Positions 45,710 to 55,169 of a stretch of DNA of 64,000 nt are shown piece by piece. The notes under the pieces are model-generated. The model saw only the letters and a list, made by a program, of their open reading frames with translations, made no database searches and had not been told where the DNA came from. A program made the position numbers and the translations under genes. Source of the stretch: Gimesia sp. (GTDB lineage Bacteria; Planctomycetota; Planctomycetia; Planctomycetales; Planctomycetaceae). The stretch is taken from the NCBI GenBank assembly GCA_002706765.1, contig PAJV01000077.1, positions 1 through 64,000 on the forward strand. The letters run 5' to 3'. Positions within the stretch are counted from its first letter, which is position 1. The number at the start of each line of letters is the position of its first letter.

Positions 45710-47050
45710 ATGAACTTACCATCGCGATTGTCTCTTTGTCTGCTCTTATCAGTCCTCAGTCTCCCCTGTCTGCAGAACACGTCTCACGCAGCCGACAGGC
45801 AGGCAGAAAAAACAGGGACAGACCATCTGGAACCCTGGCAGGAAAAAGGAGTGGAATATGCACGGATCATGTCGCAGGTAAAATGGACGCCTGTTGCCGA
45901 GGGCATGCCGCGCAGGAAAGGAACTTTCGAACCCGGTAAAGAGTACACCGGCGTCCCGTATTCGAGTGTCAAATATGTCGGTCGTTATATTGGTTTTGAT
46001 ATCTACCTGAAGACTTTTCTGGCAGCCGTCGAAAATCCGCACAGCGTGTTATACACAGAAAACCTGTATGGCAAGGTCGCCAATGCCGAATGTTATTACG
46101 GGAATGTCTGCTCCTCTTACACCAGTTACGCGCTGCAGTGTGGCGTCTGGTATGTCAGCCGTCTGCATAACCCTCCCTACCGCGAAGGGGTCAGCCTGGT
46201 CGAGCCCCAGTCAGCACAGGCGGCACAGGTCGGAGACATCATCTTCACACCTCCCCAGCCTGGTTCACACGTGGAAATCGTCACGGGAATCACCAGGAAC
46301 GCGGAGGGAAATATCACGCATGTACGAGTCGAAGAGAGCCGCCCCCTCACGACCAAAACCAGCAACCGCTCCGTCTCGACCTTTAACAGTCACCTCAAAG
46401 CCCGAGGCAGAAAACTGTATCGCATCACCGACCTGGATGCCTGGCGCGGACAGAACAAAGCCGAGTCATTCCTGTTCCCCAACTATGAGGAAGACGCCAA
46501 AACCCCGGTCATCAACCGGGTTTTACTGCTTGATCGCGGAGACTGGGTCCCCTATTACAAAGACCAGAAAGTGAAAATCAATATCATGGACAGAGACGCG
46601 CTAGGCGTTAAATCCCTGGTCGTCAAACGGGGGGACAAAGTCGTCAAAGAAATCGACCAGCCCGGGAAAGGTGTCATCGAACTCGCTTTCTCCACCTGCG
46701 GCGATTATACCGCGCACTGCATCATGCATGACGGCTCACAGAGCCAGGCCTGCGAGTTCTCCGTCTGTGATCTCGACTTCAGCATCTCTGCAGAAACAGC
46801 TTCCAAAAGCGAGCCCTGGGAATTGAAGATCCACTCGGACAACATGAAAGTCATCATGGCACTGCTGGTAAACAAAGCAGACAGTTATGACTATCACAAC
46901 ATCTATATGACAGAACAGGATCGGCAGAAAGGAACAGTGAATATTCCCGCCAATTTAATCCAGACCGCAGGCACGATGCAGGTCTGGCTGGTCGGTGAAA
47001 ACAAATATGGCAGACTCAAGAAACGCCGCGACATCCTGATACAGGATTAA
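45710..47050 (+). CDS. Exported CHAP/NlpC-like cysteine hydrolase
   Basis: A 446-residue protein. AAAGGA lies 7 bases before the ATG. Residues 1-28 form a signal peptide (LCLLLSVLSLPC core, cut near SHA-ADR). The N-terminal domain (about 70-245) has ECYYGNVCSSYTSYAL with Cys134 and GDIIFTPPQPGSHVEIVTGI with His187, the spacing of CHAP or NlpC/P60 amidases that cut peptide bonds in cell-wall peptides. The remaining half contains beta-sandwich-like sequence (about 275-445). Planctomycetes have thin peptidoglycan, so the substrate could be wall peptide or another amide. The family assignment is by motif spacing only. It stands alone, convergent with the next genes. Confidence 0.68.
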   Translation: MNLPSRLSLCLLLSVLSLPCLQNTSHAADRQAEKTGTDHLEPWQEKGVEYARIMSQVKWTPVAEGMPRRKGTFEPGKEYTGVPYSSVKYVGRYIGFDIYLKTFLAAVENPHSVLYTENLYGKVANAECYYGNVCSSYTSYALQCGVWYVSRLHNPPYREGVSLVEPQSAQAAQVGDIIFTPPQPGSHVEIVTGITRNAEGNITHVRVEESRPLTTKTSNRSVSTFNSHLKARGRKLYRITDLDAWRGQNKAESFLFPNYEEDAKTPVINRVLLLDRGDWVPYYKDQKVKINIMDRDALGVKSLVVKRGDKVVKEIDQPGKGVIELAFSTCGDYTAHCIMHDGSQSQACEFSVCDLDFSISAETASKSEPWELKIHSDNMKVIMALLVNKADSYDYHNIYMTEQDRQKGTVNIPANLIQTAGTMQVWLVGENKYGRLKKRRDILIQD

Positions 47051-47116
47051 GCTGAGCAGGCCTGCCGGACAGACCCTGACAGACTAAGTTGCCCGATGAT
47101 GTTTTACCGGTTCCAC

Positions 47117-47533
47117 TCAGCTCTGATGCAGCATCTCAAGCGGTGTTTGAATAAACCGGGGCTCTCCCAGTTGTGCCAGCAGGTCAGCTGGATACTGCCC
47201 CGGATTTTTCCCACTGACGAATATCGGCGTCGACTCGTCTGAGTAGAACAGCATCACATCCCCCAGTTCCATCACGCGAAACACCCGCTGCAGGTAATCC
47301 GGATTGTCGAGCGGACGGGCAATCGTAATGCCTTTGACATGACCGCTGGCCGGCGCCCCTTCTCCCAGGTACATGTCCACATAATCATCGGGATCATGAA
47401 AGCTGACCCGCAGACAGCCATACTCCTCCAGCCACTCCGTCTGTTCCGTCGCCAGGATCTCGCGCACCGTTTCAAAATCGAAACCGACCGACTCCCCGTC
47501 CCGATAATTCCAGAGAAACGCTTCTATACTCAT
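47117..47533 (-). CDS. Hypothetical 138-residue soluble protein
   Basis: A GAGGAGG site lies 4 bases before the ATG. The protein is acidic, with alternating strands and one or two helices. Features include GCLRVSFHDPDDYVDMYLGE and a C-terminal GEPRFIQTPLEMLHQ. There is no signal peptide, membrane helix or known catalytic motif. The size and acidity recall small immunity-like or SUKH/Imm-type proteins, but no firm match is seen and no toxin gene is adjacent. It is followed on the same strand, 58 bases upstream, by the LexA-like gene, with which it may form an operon. Confidence 0.7.
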   Translation of the reverse strand: MSIEAFLWNYRDGESVGFDFETVREILATEQTEWLEEYGCLRVSFHDPDDYVDMYLGEGAPASGHVKGITIARPLDNPDYLQRVFRVMELGDVMLFYSDESTPIFVSGKNPGQYPADLLAQLGEPRFIQTPLEMLHQS

Positions 47534-47591
47534 CGCGCCTCCTCAATCGTTTCACAATCGCGTGGACGAACCGCCGGGACACTCCCGCCGC

Positions 47592-47837
47592 CTACTGCAC
47601 TTCGCCGCAGAACCGGATTCGCAGATTCTCCACGACTTCCAGTCCCCGGGGCATAAACTGATTGCGTTTCAGACGGCCTTTGGCTTCAATCGCTTTGAGA
47701 TGATCCGAGACCCCATTGGTCGATTTAATCCCAAATGACTGACCAATCTCCCGCACCGTCGGCGCACACCCCGTTTTGGCGGTAAACACACGAATAAAAC
47801 TGATAATATGCTTCTGTCGCTCGGTTAATTTTTTCAT
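47592..47837 (-). CDS. Stand-alone LexA-type DNA-binding domain protein
   Basis: An 81-residue protein from the ATG at 47837; an upstream in-frame ATG at 47876 has less support. LTERQKHIISFIRVFTAKTG then CAPTVREIGQSFGIKST and GVSDHLKAIEAKGRLKR match the winged helix of LexA (DNA-binding N-terminus, about 65 residues). The autocleavage/S24 protease half is missing: the gene ends after a short MPRGLEVVENLRIRFCGEVQ tail. It cannot self-cleave on DNA damage. It may compete with full-length LexA or regulate nearby genes independently. It probably lies in an operon with the hypothetical gene downstream. Confidence 0.78.
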   Translation of the reverse strand: MKKLTERQKHIISFIRVFTAKTGCAPTVREIGQSFGIKSTNGVSDHLKAIEAKGRLKRNQFMPRGLEVVENLRIRFCGEVQ

Positions 47838-48039
47838 CGCAGGGTCTCTGATTAAATGATCTCCAGAAAAATACACACTCCACGAATATTACCCACTGCC
47901 GGTTTTACTTCACAAGGTCTATCACCCAGGAAATCAGATTCATTATCGGGACGCCTCATCGGAACAATTGAAAGGAGTCACCAAATTTCTCTGGTTCTAT
48001 GCGGCTGGCAGGAAAAAGCACAGGATCGAATGCCTCCCT

Positions 48040-49056
48040 TTATTTTTTTTGCTGTGGAATTTCGAATGGGCCGACCTTGGAATCATGCTTCCGCAGGGCA
48101 TCCATGATCGCTTTATAAATATAGGGATTATTTTCCAGGGCCCGCGCATTCTCTTCAGTCCATTTTTCATATTTCAGATCCTGGAATGCGACATCGTCCA
48201 GCTTGCCGAGTTCGATAAGAATGTCACGCATGACCTCCCCGCCTTGCAGAAAACGGTCCCGGAGGACCAGTGATCCGTCCGCGTATGTCAGGGTTGACAG
48301 TTTTTCTCCCAGCATCTTGCCTGAAAGAAAATCATCACGGTCGGTACGAGAGGCAATCGGGTTCCACAGCACATGCTCGGACTCAGACTTCATTTTCACC
48401 AGTTGCTGGAGATGCAGGGATATTTGCGGCCAGGGCCCCCGGGGAGAATACTTGATCTCTCCCAGCCCGTCCTTGCCGGTCCCATGCTCGGCCCAGCGCG
48501 CCATCCCTTCCAGATACCAAGAGTTCTTGAAATAGGTTGTCCCATATTGAATCAGATGAAACGTCTCATGAGTGGGAGTGACGTTTTTGGTAGGATCAAG
48601 CTGGCTGGAAATCGCCATGACAATGGCGCGGTCGGTGGGATTTCCCTCGGGAATGGAACGGGCCCGCTGCGCTCTGGAAAATGCCACACCGTTCAGGTTT
48701 GACATTTCAGTTCGATCAAGAATGCTGACCTGAATACAGTTGACGCCCTGGTAGCGTTCGCTCTCAAAAGGATCGGGAAACTTGAGGACTTTGCAGAACA
48801 GTTGATGGGCCGCCCAGACCTGCTTCGCCACATTTTCGACCTGGTCCGGCACACCGTTTTTATCAACGTCAACAGGCGAAACCGCACCGATCCCCTCCGT
48901 GACGTAAAAGACCCGGACATCGTCATAGACAAAGTGTTCCTTCTCCTGAGGCTTCTTTTTCTGCTGAGCGGATGTAAGAGAGGTTGAGACAATGGCCACC
49001 AGGAGAACGGCAAGTGCGACGATCCGGCTCAGCATGCGGCGGCGGGTAGATCTCAT
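48040..49056 (-). CDS. Exported HExxH metallopeptidase-like protein
   Basis: A 338-residue protein. AAGG lies about 10 bases before the ATG. Residues 1-30 form a signal peptide (VALAVLLVAIVSTSLTSA-QQ). A DVDKNGVPDQVE calcium-loop-like stretch is followed by the mature domain. The zinc motif is THETFHLIQYG (HETFH), and a likely third ligand Glu lies about 20 residues on in WYLEGMARWAEHG. This gluzincin pattern fits the peptidase-MA/MXAN_6640-type exported proteases. The C-terminal half is helical. The natural substrate is unknown. It diverges from the porin gene. Confidence 0.72.
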   Translation of the reverse strand: MRSTRRRMLSRIVALAVLLVAIVSTSLTSAQQKKKPQEKEHFVYDDVRVFYVTEGIGAVSPVDVDKNGVPDQVENVAKQVWAAHQLFCKVLKFPDPFESERYQGVNCIQVSILDRTEMSNLNGVAFSRAQRARSIPEGNPTDRAIVMAISSQLDPTKNVTPTHETFHLIQYGTTYFKNSWYLEGMARWAEHGTGKDGLGEIKYSPRGPWPQISLHLQQLVKMKSESEHVLWNPIASRTDRDDFLSGKMLGEKLSTLTYADGSLVLRDRFLQGGEVMRDILIELGKLDDVAFQDLKYEKWTEENARALENNPYIYKAIMDALRKHDSKVGPFEIPQQKK

Positions 49057-49512
49057 TTGAACAAGCCTTTTTAACTAAAATCGCAATGATCCTCTACAGG
49101 ATCTATTGATATCAGCATGACTGTTGACAGCAGAATGAACGTCACACATTGATAGAGTCAACTTGTTCTTTCCCACCTATGATTAAACAGGCGGTTGTTT
49201 GTTATCAAAAATCATACCAGAGGAATACAGGCGGTCAATAAAATTCACCTCACGCACAACCGGAATAACCCGCACAGCTTCCGCGGTCTTTCATGCAAGC
49301 CGCTCACTTTGATCGCTTTTCAGCAAAGTAGCCTGGCCTGCGTTTCCAATCGTTGCAGTTTCCCAATTTCTGTAACCGATAAAATAAGCAGTCCCACTGC
49401 TGCGGACACGGTCTGCGCCTGCGCGTGACAGAGCCTTTTCAGAGAAGGTTCTCAGCAGCAGTTTGGTTTCATTAACATTCACAATCACGGCACAGATACG
49501 AAATCCCGCCCG
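49057..49512. other. Divergent intergenic region, no gene seen
   Basis: This is the control region between the metallopeptidase and porin genes. Short frames such as 49291-49563 on the reverse strand are not supported. No clear hairpin or operator was noticed. Confidence 0.4.
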
Positions 49513-50877
49513 ATGGAGCGACAGCAGGATCAATCGCGAAATGTGTTCCGGCACCCCGCTCATTTCCGATGCTGGTTGTCGCTGCTGGGATACTGGCTCG
49601 CGCTCAGTTGCGCTCCCCTGTTCGCGCAGGAATTCACTACAGACGCGCTGCCGCCACCACTCACAGATTCGTTGTCGACAGAAACTTCTTTCATCAGTCC
49701 CTTCCCGACCTGCGACGAAGAGACCTTTCCCTGTGTCCCCGGCCTCGTCGATTCCCGTGATTACCCGACCGGCAAATTGAGTGGTTTCATCCAGGTCGAC
49801 TCCGCCACTTTTGACCAGTCGCCGGCTTCAATGGCGGCGTTTGGCGAGATCAATAACCGTACCGCCGTCCGGCGTGCGCGGCTGGCACTCACCGGGGACC
49901 TGGCGACCGACGTCGGCTATAAAATGGATGTCGAGTTCGCCACGGATAATCCCCGGGCCCGCGATATCTATCTGGAATTCCGTGATCGCCCCTACGCTGA
50001 TCGCCTGGTCGTCGGGACCACCAAAGTCCCGTTCCAGATGGAAGCACTCACCAGTTCCAAAAACTTTACCTTCGCCGAACGGGCTCCCTTTTTTACCTTC
50101 TCCCCGTTTCGGCAGGTCGGCATCTGGGCGGATGGCACACTGGAAGAAGAACGGGGCACCTGGTCGGTCACCGGCTTCATTGTCGGCAAAGGGGGCTTCG
50201 ATCTGAATCATCATGCCGACGGACAGGGCATCGCCGCCCGAACCACGTACCTGCACTGGTACGCAGACGACGGACGCGATCTGCTGCACACCGGTCTGAA
50301 CTACAGCGTCCTGCAGCCGTTTGACAGGCAGGTTCGCTACGATTCCAAACTGAGCTTCTTCACCAACCAGGAACCGGGCATCAATTCATCGGGTCCACCG
50401 CAACTCGTCGACACCGGCTATGTCCCTGCGGAAAACGTCAACCTGTTTAACTTCGAACTGGCAGGATCCCGGGGTCGTTTCAATTATCAGGCGGAACTCA
50501 CGTATGCCCTGGTAAATCAGATCGGCGGCCCCCCGCTGGTCTTTTACGGCGGATACGCGCAGGCGGGCTGGTTCTTCACCGGGGAATCCAAACCCTACAA
50601 TCGCAAGACGGGCGTCTTTGATTCCGTCGAGCCTCTGCACAGTTTTTTTGACGGAGGCTGGGGCGCGTGGGAACTGGCCGCGCGGGGCACCTTCCTCAAT
50701 CTGAATGATAAAAACATCACGGGCGGTCGCATGAACTCTGCCGAAATCGCATTGAACTGGTATTTGAGTAATCAACTCAGCCTGAAATTTGATTACGTGC
50801 ACGGCCTCATCAATAACGCTACGACCGACGATCTTCCGATTGATATCTTCGGTGCCCGTCTGCAGTACATTTATTAA
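49513..50877 (+). CDS. OprO/OprP-type phosphate-selective porin
   Basis: A 454-residue protein. A signal peptide lies at about 20-38 (LLGYWLALSCAPLFA-QEF) after a short basic lead. The body is made of paired amphipathic beta-strands typical of Porin_O_P: SGFIQVDSATFDQS, RARLALTGDLATDVGYKMDV, LVVGTTKVPFQMEALTSSKN, and a C-terminal strand ending LQYIY with a terminal aromatic. Such porins let anions, especially phosphate, pass the outer membrane. Planctomycete members often lie near phosphate or sulfur genes but no such neighbour is seen here. No strong SD precedes the ATG; an in-frame GTG lies 11 codons downstream. Confidence 0.82.
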   Translation: MERQQDQSRNVFRHPAHFRCWLSLLGYWLALSCAPLFAQEFTTDALPPPLTDSLSTETSFISPFPTCDEETFPCVPGLVDSRDYPTGKLSGFIQVDSATFDQSPASMAAFGEINNRTAVRRARLALTGDLATDVGYKMDVEFATDNPRARDIYLEFRDRPYADRLVVGTTKVPFQMEALTSSKNFTFAERAPFFTFSPFRQVGIWADGTLEEERGTWSVTGFIVGKGGFDLNHHADGQGIAARTTYLHWYADDGRDLLHTGLNYSVLQPFDRQVRYDSKLSFFTNQEPGINSSGPPQLVDTGYVPAENVNLFNFELAGSRGRFNYQAELTYALVNQIGGPPLVFYGGYAQAGWFFTGESKPYNRKTGVFDSVEPLHSFFDGGWGAWELAARGTFLNLNDKNITGGRMNSAEIALNWYLSNQLSLKFDYVHGLINNATTDDLPIDIFGARLQYIY

Positions 50878-51009
50878 TGAACCTGAGTTTGTTTTCTTCC
50901 AGAGTAAAACTTTTTCTGCTCACAGAGAGATAGATGTCAGCGCGCACCTTCCACTGGTCCCTGATCGACCAGCATGGTCTCTCAGCTTTCAGCTTCAGGC
51001 CGTTTCCCG

Positions 51010-51095
51010 ACTGTATCCAGCTTTACTGTTGCGTCTCCTGTACCATTGGAACCGTGTTTCATCGAATGAGAGAAACTATGTTTAAATGTGATGCG
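51010..51095. repeat. Dispersed intergenic repeat, copy 2
   Basis: This aligns to 16831-16917 (CTGTATCCAGCTTTACTGTT ... ATGTGATGCG). It lies between the convergent porin and MscS genes. It may contribute to transcript ends. Confidence 0.55.
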
Positions 51096-51109
51096 CTTCG
51101 GTTGCTCGC

Positions 51110-52531
51110 TCAGGAAGACAACAGGTCGGTCGAATCTTCTTCCGGATCGCGTGCCTGCTGACTCTGACGTTCCAGTTCGTTATATTCACTGGCAAGGCTG
51201 CCTTCTGCCTCGGTGACGGTCTCCTCTTCCGGTATCGCCACCGGCGACCGTGGCGGAGTGAGCGGCGGTTGTTTTGCGGGCGCCGTTTTTTTCGCCTCGG
51301 CTTCCTCTGCGGACACCATGGTAACCGGCACACCTTGCGGAAAGATCACTTCCCGCGCGTCGTCTGGCATGGAGAAGCCACGCTCTTCAAAGGTCGTCTT
51401 CACCAGTCGCATCATTGAGGAATTCACTTTTAACACACTGAACTGATGACCGTTGATCCAGTAATACAGGCGCAGATTGACAGTCGAAGAACCCAGGCTT
51501 TCGACCAGCACAATCGGTTCAGGATCGTCGAGTACCGCCGGATGGGATTCCAGAATCCCTTTGGCGATAGACTGCGCATCGTTGAGTGGAACGTCGTACC
51601 CCACACCCACCAGGAAATCGAGCCGCACTTTAGGGTTCGAGGTAAAGTTCAGAATCTTGCTCTTATAGATAATCGCGTTGGGGATCTGAATATGATTGCC
51701 GTCCAGCGACATCAGCAGCGTTCCGCGTGTATTGACACGTTGTACAAAGCCCTGAATCCCTTCCACTTCAATCAGGTCACCATAGCGAAACGGGTTCTGC
51801 ATACTGATCAGAATGCTGGCCAGGAAGTTTTCTGCAATGTCGCGAAACGCAATCCCGACGATCAGACCGAACAATCCCGTTCCCCCCAGGACCGTCGCTG
51901 CGAGCCGTGTCAGGCCCGCAATTTGTAACACCAGGTAAATCCCCAGCAGAAAGACCAGCAACAGCAGCCCTTTGCGAACCACGCCCCGGAGCAGTTTATT
52001 CTGAAACCGCCTGAGCAGTGTATGGTCTGCGATATGCCCTGAAACAAACATCGCAAAAAATGTAAACAATAGCACCAGCAGCGCTGCCAGCATGATGGGG
52101 ATAGACTGCACCGACTTGCGGATGATGGATTTGACCGTGCCATACGATGCGCTCAAATCAAACAGGTCGGGCTGCGTGAGTTCAATCCGGTTGACCACAG
52201 CCACCACGTCTTGCGTATTCCGGGAAAGCTCGCCGGCCCATTGTCGGTATTTCTCATCATCGGTGGATCCGGACAGGAAAGCAACCCCCTCCTGCACTTC
52301 GACACGCGGTTCTTCAAACCACTCGGTCGCTTTAAGAATGCGCGTCAGCCGTGTCGAGATTTCGGAATCTGCAACTTCAGGCGTGACATTCACCGCTTTC
52401 GGCGCGGTCAATCTCTCCGTTGCCGGCGGTGTTTCAGTTGGCTCATCAGGCGTCTTCTCCTGCGCGACACACACGAGAGAACAGACTCCCCAGGCCAGCA
52501 GAAATACCAGCGCCCTGTTTGCAGTGATCAT
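51110..52531 (-). CDS. BON-domain fused mechanosensitive channel (MscS family)
   Basis: A 473-residue protein. GGAG lies about 9 bases before the ATG. A signal peptide (1-23, ending CVA-QE) is followed by a BON domain (about 58-118, GVAFLSGSTDDEKYRQWAGE then VVAVVNRIEL). Four hydrophobic segments (about 140-255) lead into the MscS pore helix and beta domain, with GLIVGIAFRDIAENFLASIL, NPFRYGDLIEVEG and LNFTSNPKVRLDF. The C-terminal tail is long and rich in Ala, Pro, Glu (about 405-473). MscS channels open under membrane tension and protect from osmotic shock. The BON domain, usually periplasmic and lipid-binding, may link the channel to the outer membrane or wall. Confidence 0.86.
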   Translation of the reverse strand: MITANRALVFLLAWGVCSLVCVAQEKTPDEPTETPPATERLTAPKAVNVTPEVADSEISTRLTRILKATEWFEEPRVEVQEGVAFLSGSTDDEKYRQWAGELSRNTQDVVAVVNRIELTQPDLFDLSASYGTVKSIIRKSVQSIPIMLAALLVLLFTFFAMFVSGHIADHTLLRRFQNKLLRGVVRKGLLLLVFLLGIYLVLQIAGLTRLAATVLGGTGLFGLIVGIAFRDIAENFLASILISMQNPFRYGDLIEVEGIQGFVQRVNTRGTLLMSLDGNHIQIPNAIIYKSKILNFTSNPKVRLDFLVGVGYDVPLNDAQSIAKGILESHPAVLDDPEPIVLVESLGSSTVNLRLYYWINGHQFSVLKVNSSMMRLVKTTFEERGFSMPDDAREVIFPQGVPVTMVSAEEAEAKKTAPAKQPPLTPPRSPVAIPEEETVTEAEGSLASEYNELERQSQQARDPEEDSTDLLSS

Positions 52532-52777
52532 TCAGCAACTCCTGCTGTCAACTATTGAATTTCCCTGCGCTGTCATAGCGCAACAGGAGAAGACAAAGCA
52601 CATGTCATACCAGTCAGAATGTTTTTTGTATTCGTCTCGGCTGGAAGAACCTCTGGGCATGCAGAGCCAAAACAGAAAAAACAGTCGTATTGATTGCCCC
52701 TGCCGCGTCAACAGGGGTATCATCAATGGATACGGATCCTCATAATTCAAAGAACAGAATCCAGCCAGGAAGCCTCC

Positions 52778-55168
52778 ATGAAAACTTTGATCTCTCGCCA
52801 TACCCCTGCATTCCTCATCTGTGCCGCGTTCTTCATCAGCCTGATCACGTTCTCAAGCTCATCCTCAAACGCCCAGGAAAAAACCGAAGCGTCTCCCTGG
52901 GCCGTTTTACAACCCGCCCCTGATCCACGACCTCTGCCTCATACCAAACCGCTGATCTTTCCTGGTGACCTCAGCGAAAAGATGATTGCCGGCATCGACA
53001 AGTTCCTGCTCAGGCAGATTGCCCAGGCAGCCAATGAACGACCGAACAACTGGAAACGGGATCTCACTTCTCCCGAAGCCTATTTAAAGTCGATTGCCGA
53101 CAAACGGGCGGAACTTTCAGCCATGCTGGGTCTGACCGATCCCCTTGTCACCGGTCGTTTTGCTTACATTGGCGATGCGTCTGATCAGCCTGCGGAGGAA
53201 TTCACACTCTATGAAGTCAGCTGGCCTGTGCTGGATGACATGCAGGGCACTGGTCTGTTACTGGTTCCGCAAGGAAAGATTCGCGGCGACATTATCGCGA
53301 TTCCCGAAGCCGACCAGCTACCCGAAGATCTGGTTTCCGCGAACAACCCCACGGACGCCTATGCACAGCAACTGGCGCGTTCCGGTTTTCGTGTGCTGAT
53401 CCCCACGCTGATCAATCGAGATATTAATCAATGGAAAATGAGCAACCGCGAGTGGGCGCATCGACCATCGTTTGAGCTGGGTCGCACGCTGGCAGGTTAT
53501 GAGACGCAAAAGGTCATGGCGGGTGTCAGTATTTTGAAACAGACCAGCGAGGATGAGAAACGCTCCCTCGGCGTCATCGGCTGGGGTGAAGGGGGAAGAC
53601 TCGCATTGTATGCTGCTGCCCTCGATCCACGCATCGATGCTGCGGCTGTCTCTGGCTACTTCAGTTCGCGACAGTTTCTCTGGGAAGAACCCGCAGACCG
53701 TAACGTCTTTGGCCTGCTCAAATCGTTCGGCGATGCGGAAATCGCGAGCCTCGTCGCACCGCGGACGCTGATTATCGAAGCGGGCAAGTATCCCGAATAC
53801 GGTTTTCGCACGACCGCCTGGGGCGAACTGGAAGTGAAACAGGACGGCTATACCGCACTCAAAGGCAAGCCGGGGCGACTGCTGGTTCCCGATAAAGACG
53901 AAGTCAAAACCGAAGTCGCACGGGCCCGTGAATTCACTGCCGCTCTGAATCCGCAGGCACCGACGCTCGCACTTGTGGATTCGCAGGTCCCCGTCTCCCC
54001 GGAAACACTGACCGCTTTGATACAGAGCCTGGACGCAGATGCGAAACTGGCGGCCGCCTCCAAACCCCTGGATCTCAAATCGCGCGACCACGCCAGTCAG
54101 CGGCATGACGAACAACTGGCCGAGATCCTTCGGCATAACCAGCGCCTGTTGCAGTTGGCCTATGAAACCCGTATTGAATTTATGAAAGACCTCAAAACCG
54201 ATTCACTGGAAAACTTTGAGAAATCGGTAGAACCTTATCGCAAGATCTTCCGCGAGGATGTGATCGGCAGCTTCGACCTGGAACTGCTGCCCGATAACGC
54301 CCGCAGCCGAAAGTTTCAGGTCGGCCCCAAGACGATCAGTTATGAAGTGGAAATGGATGTCTTTCCCGATGTCACCGCGTATGGCATTCTGACATTACCC
54401 AAAGATATGAAACTCGATGGTTCCGAACAGCGGCCCGTCGTCGTCTGCCAGCATGGTCTGGAAGGACGCCCCCAACACACGGTTGGCGAAGAAGGTTATC
54501 GCGCTTATAAATCGTTTGCAACCCACCTCGCAGAACGGGGCTTCATCACCTTCGCCCCTCAGAATCCGTATGTTCTGTTCGATCGTTTTCGCACACTGCA
54601 ATTCAAATCGCAGTCCATCGGCCGAACCCTGTTTTCCATCGCAGTTCCCCAGCATCAGCAGATTACAGACTGGCTCTCGACGCTGCCTTTCGTTGATGAA
54701 AAGCGGATCGGCTTCTACGGAATTTCTTACGGCGGAAAATCAGCCATGCGAATTCCACCGCTGGTCAAGAACTATGCGCTCTCGATCTGCTCAGCCGATT
54801 TCGGCGAGTGGGTCTGGAAGAATGCCGCTACCGACAAACGCTCATTGCGGTACAGCTATGCCAATAAAGGAGAATACGAAATTTTCGAATGGAACCTGGG
54901 CAGTACCTTCAACTACGCCGAGATGGCCGCCCTCATCTGTCCGCGGCCCTTCATGGTAGAACGCGGACACTTTGATGGCGTCCAACCCGATGATCGTGTC
55001 GCCCAGGAATATGCCAAGGTACGATTTCTCTACCAGGCCCAACTGGGTATCGGCGATCGACAGGAACTCGAATTCATCAAAGGACCGCACGCCATTCATG
55101 AACAGGGAACGTACGACTTTTTACATAAGCATCTGAACTGGCCCGCACCCAAAGAGTCGGACAGATGA
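52778..55168 (+). CDS. Tandem alpha/beta-hydrolase protein with one dead and one intact domain
   Basis: A 796-residue protein. The start at 52778 has AGGAAG 6-7 bases upstream; the longer frame to 52694 lacks a site. A signal peptide lies at about 1-33 (AFFISLITFSSSSSNA). The first hydrolase domain (about 90-400) has the nucleophile elbow GWGEGG (DNA 53579-53596), with Glu in place of Ser. The second (about 480-795) has GISYGG (54719-54736) with Ser, ADFGEW, and the His region KGPHAIHEQGTYDFL, so it looks active. The second half resembles dienelactone hydrolase/acetyl-xylan-esterase-type enzymes. The first domain may be structural. It is likely an exported esterase acting on polysaccharide substituents or a sugar derivative. 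It ends 1 base from the convergent propeller gene. Confidence 0.75.
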   Translation: MKTLISRHTPAFLICAAFFISLITFSSSSSNAQEKTEASPWAVLQPAPDPRPLPHTKPLIFPGDLSEKMIAGIDKFLLRQIAQAANERPNNWKRDLTSPEAYLKSIADKRAELSAMLGLTDPLVTGRFAYIGDASDQPAEEFTLYEVSWPVLDDMQGTGLLLVPQGKIRGDIIAIPEADQLPEDLVSANNPTDAYAQQLARSGFRVLIPTLINRDINQWKMSNREWAHRPSFELGRTLAGYETQKVMAGVSILKQTSEDEKRSLGVIGWGEGGRLALYAAALDPRIDAAAVSGYFSSRQFLWEEPADRNVFGLLKSFGDAEIASLVAPRTLIIEAGKYPEYGFRTTAWGELEVKQDGYTALKGKPGRLLVPDKDEVKTEVARAREFTAALNPQAPTLALVDSQVPVSPETLTALIQSLDADAKLAAASKPLDLKSRDHASQRHDEQLAEILRHNQRLLQLAYETRIEFMKDLKTDSLENFEKSVEPYRKIFREDVIGSFDLELLPDNARSRKFQVGPKTISYEVEMDVFPDVTAYGILTLPKDMKLDGSEQRPVVVCQHGLEGRPQHTVGEEGYRAYKSFATHLAERGFITFAPQNPYVLFDRFRTLQFKSQSIGRTLFSIAVPQHQQITDWLSTLPFVDEKRIGFYGISYGGKSAMRIPPLVKNYALSICSADFGEWVWKNAATDKRSLRYSYANKGEYEIFEWNLGSTFNYAEMAALICPRPFMVERGHFDGVQPDDRVAQEYAKVRFLYQAQLGIGDRQELEFIKGPHAIHEQGTYDFLHKHLNWPAPKESDR

Positions 55169-55169
55169 C

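Noticed and set aside
49291..49563. 90-codon reverse ORF before the porin gene
   Set aside because: It overlaps the porin start, has no ribosome site and no recognisable pattern.
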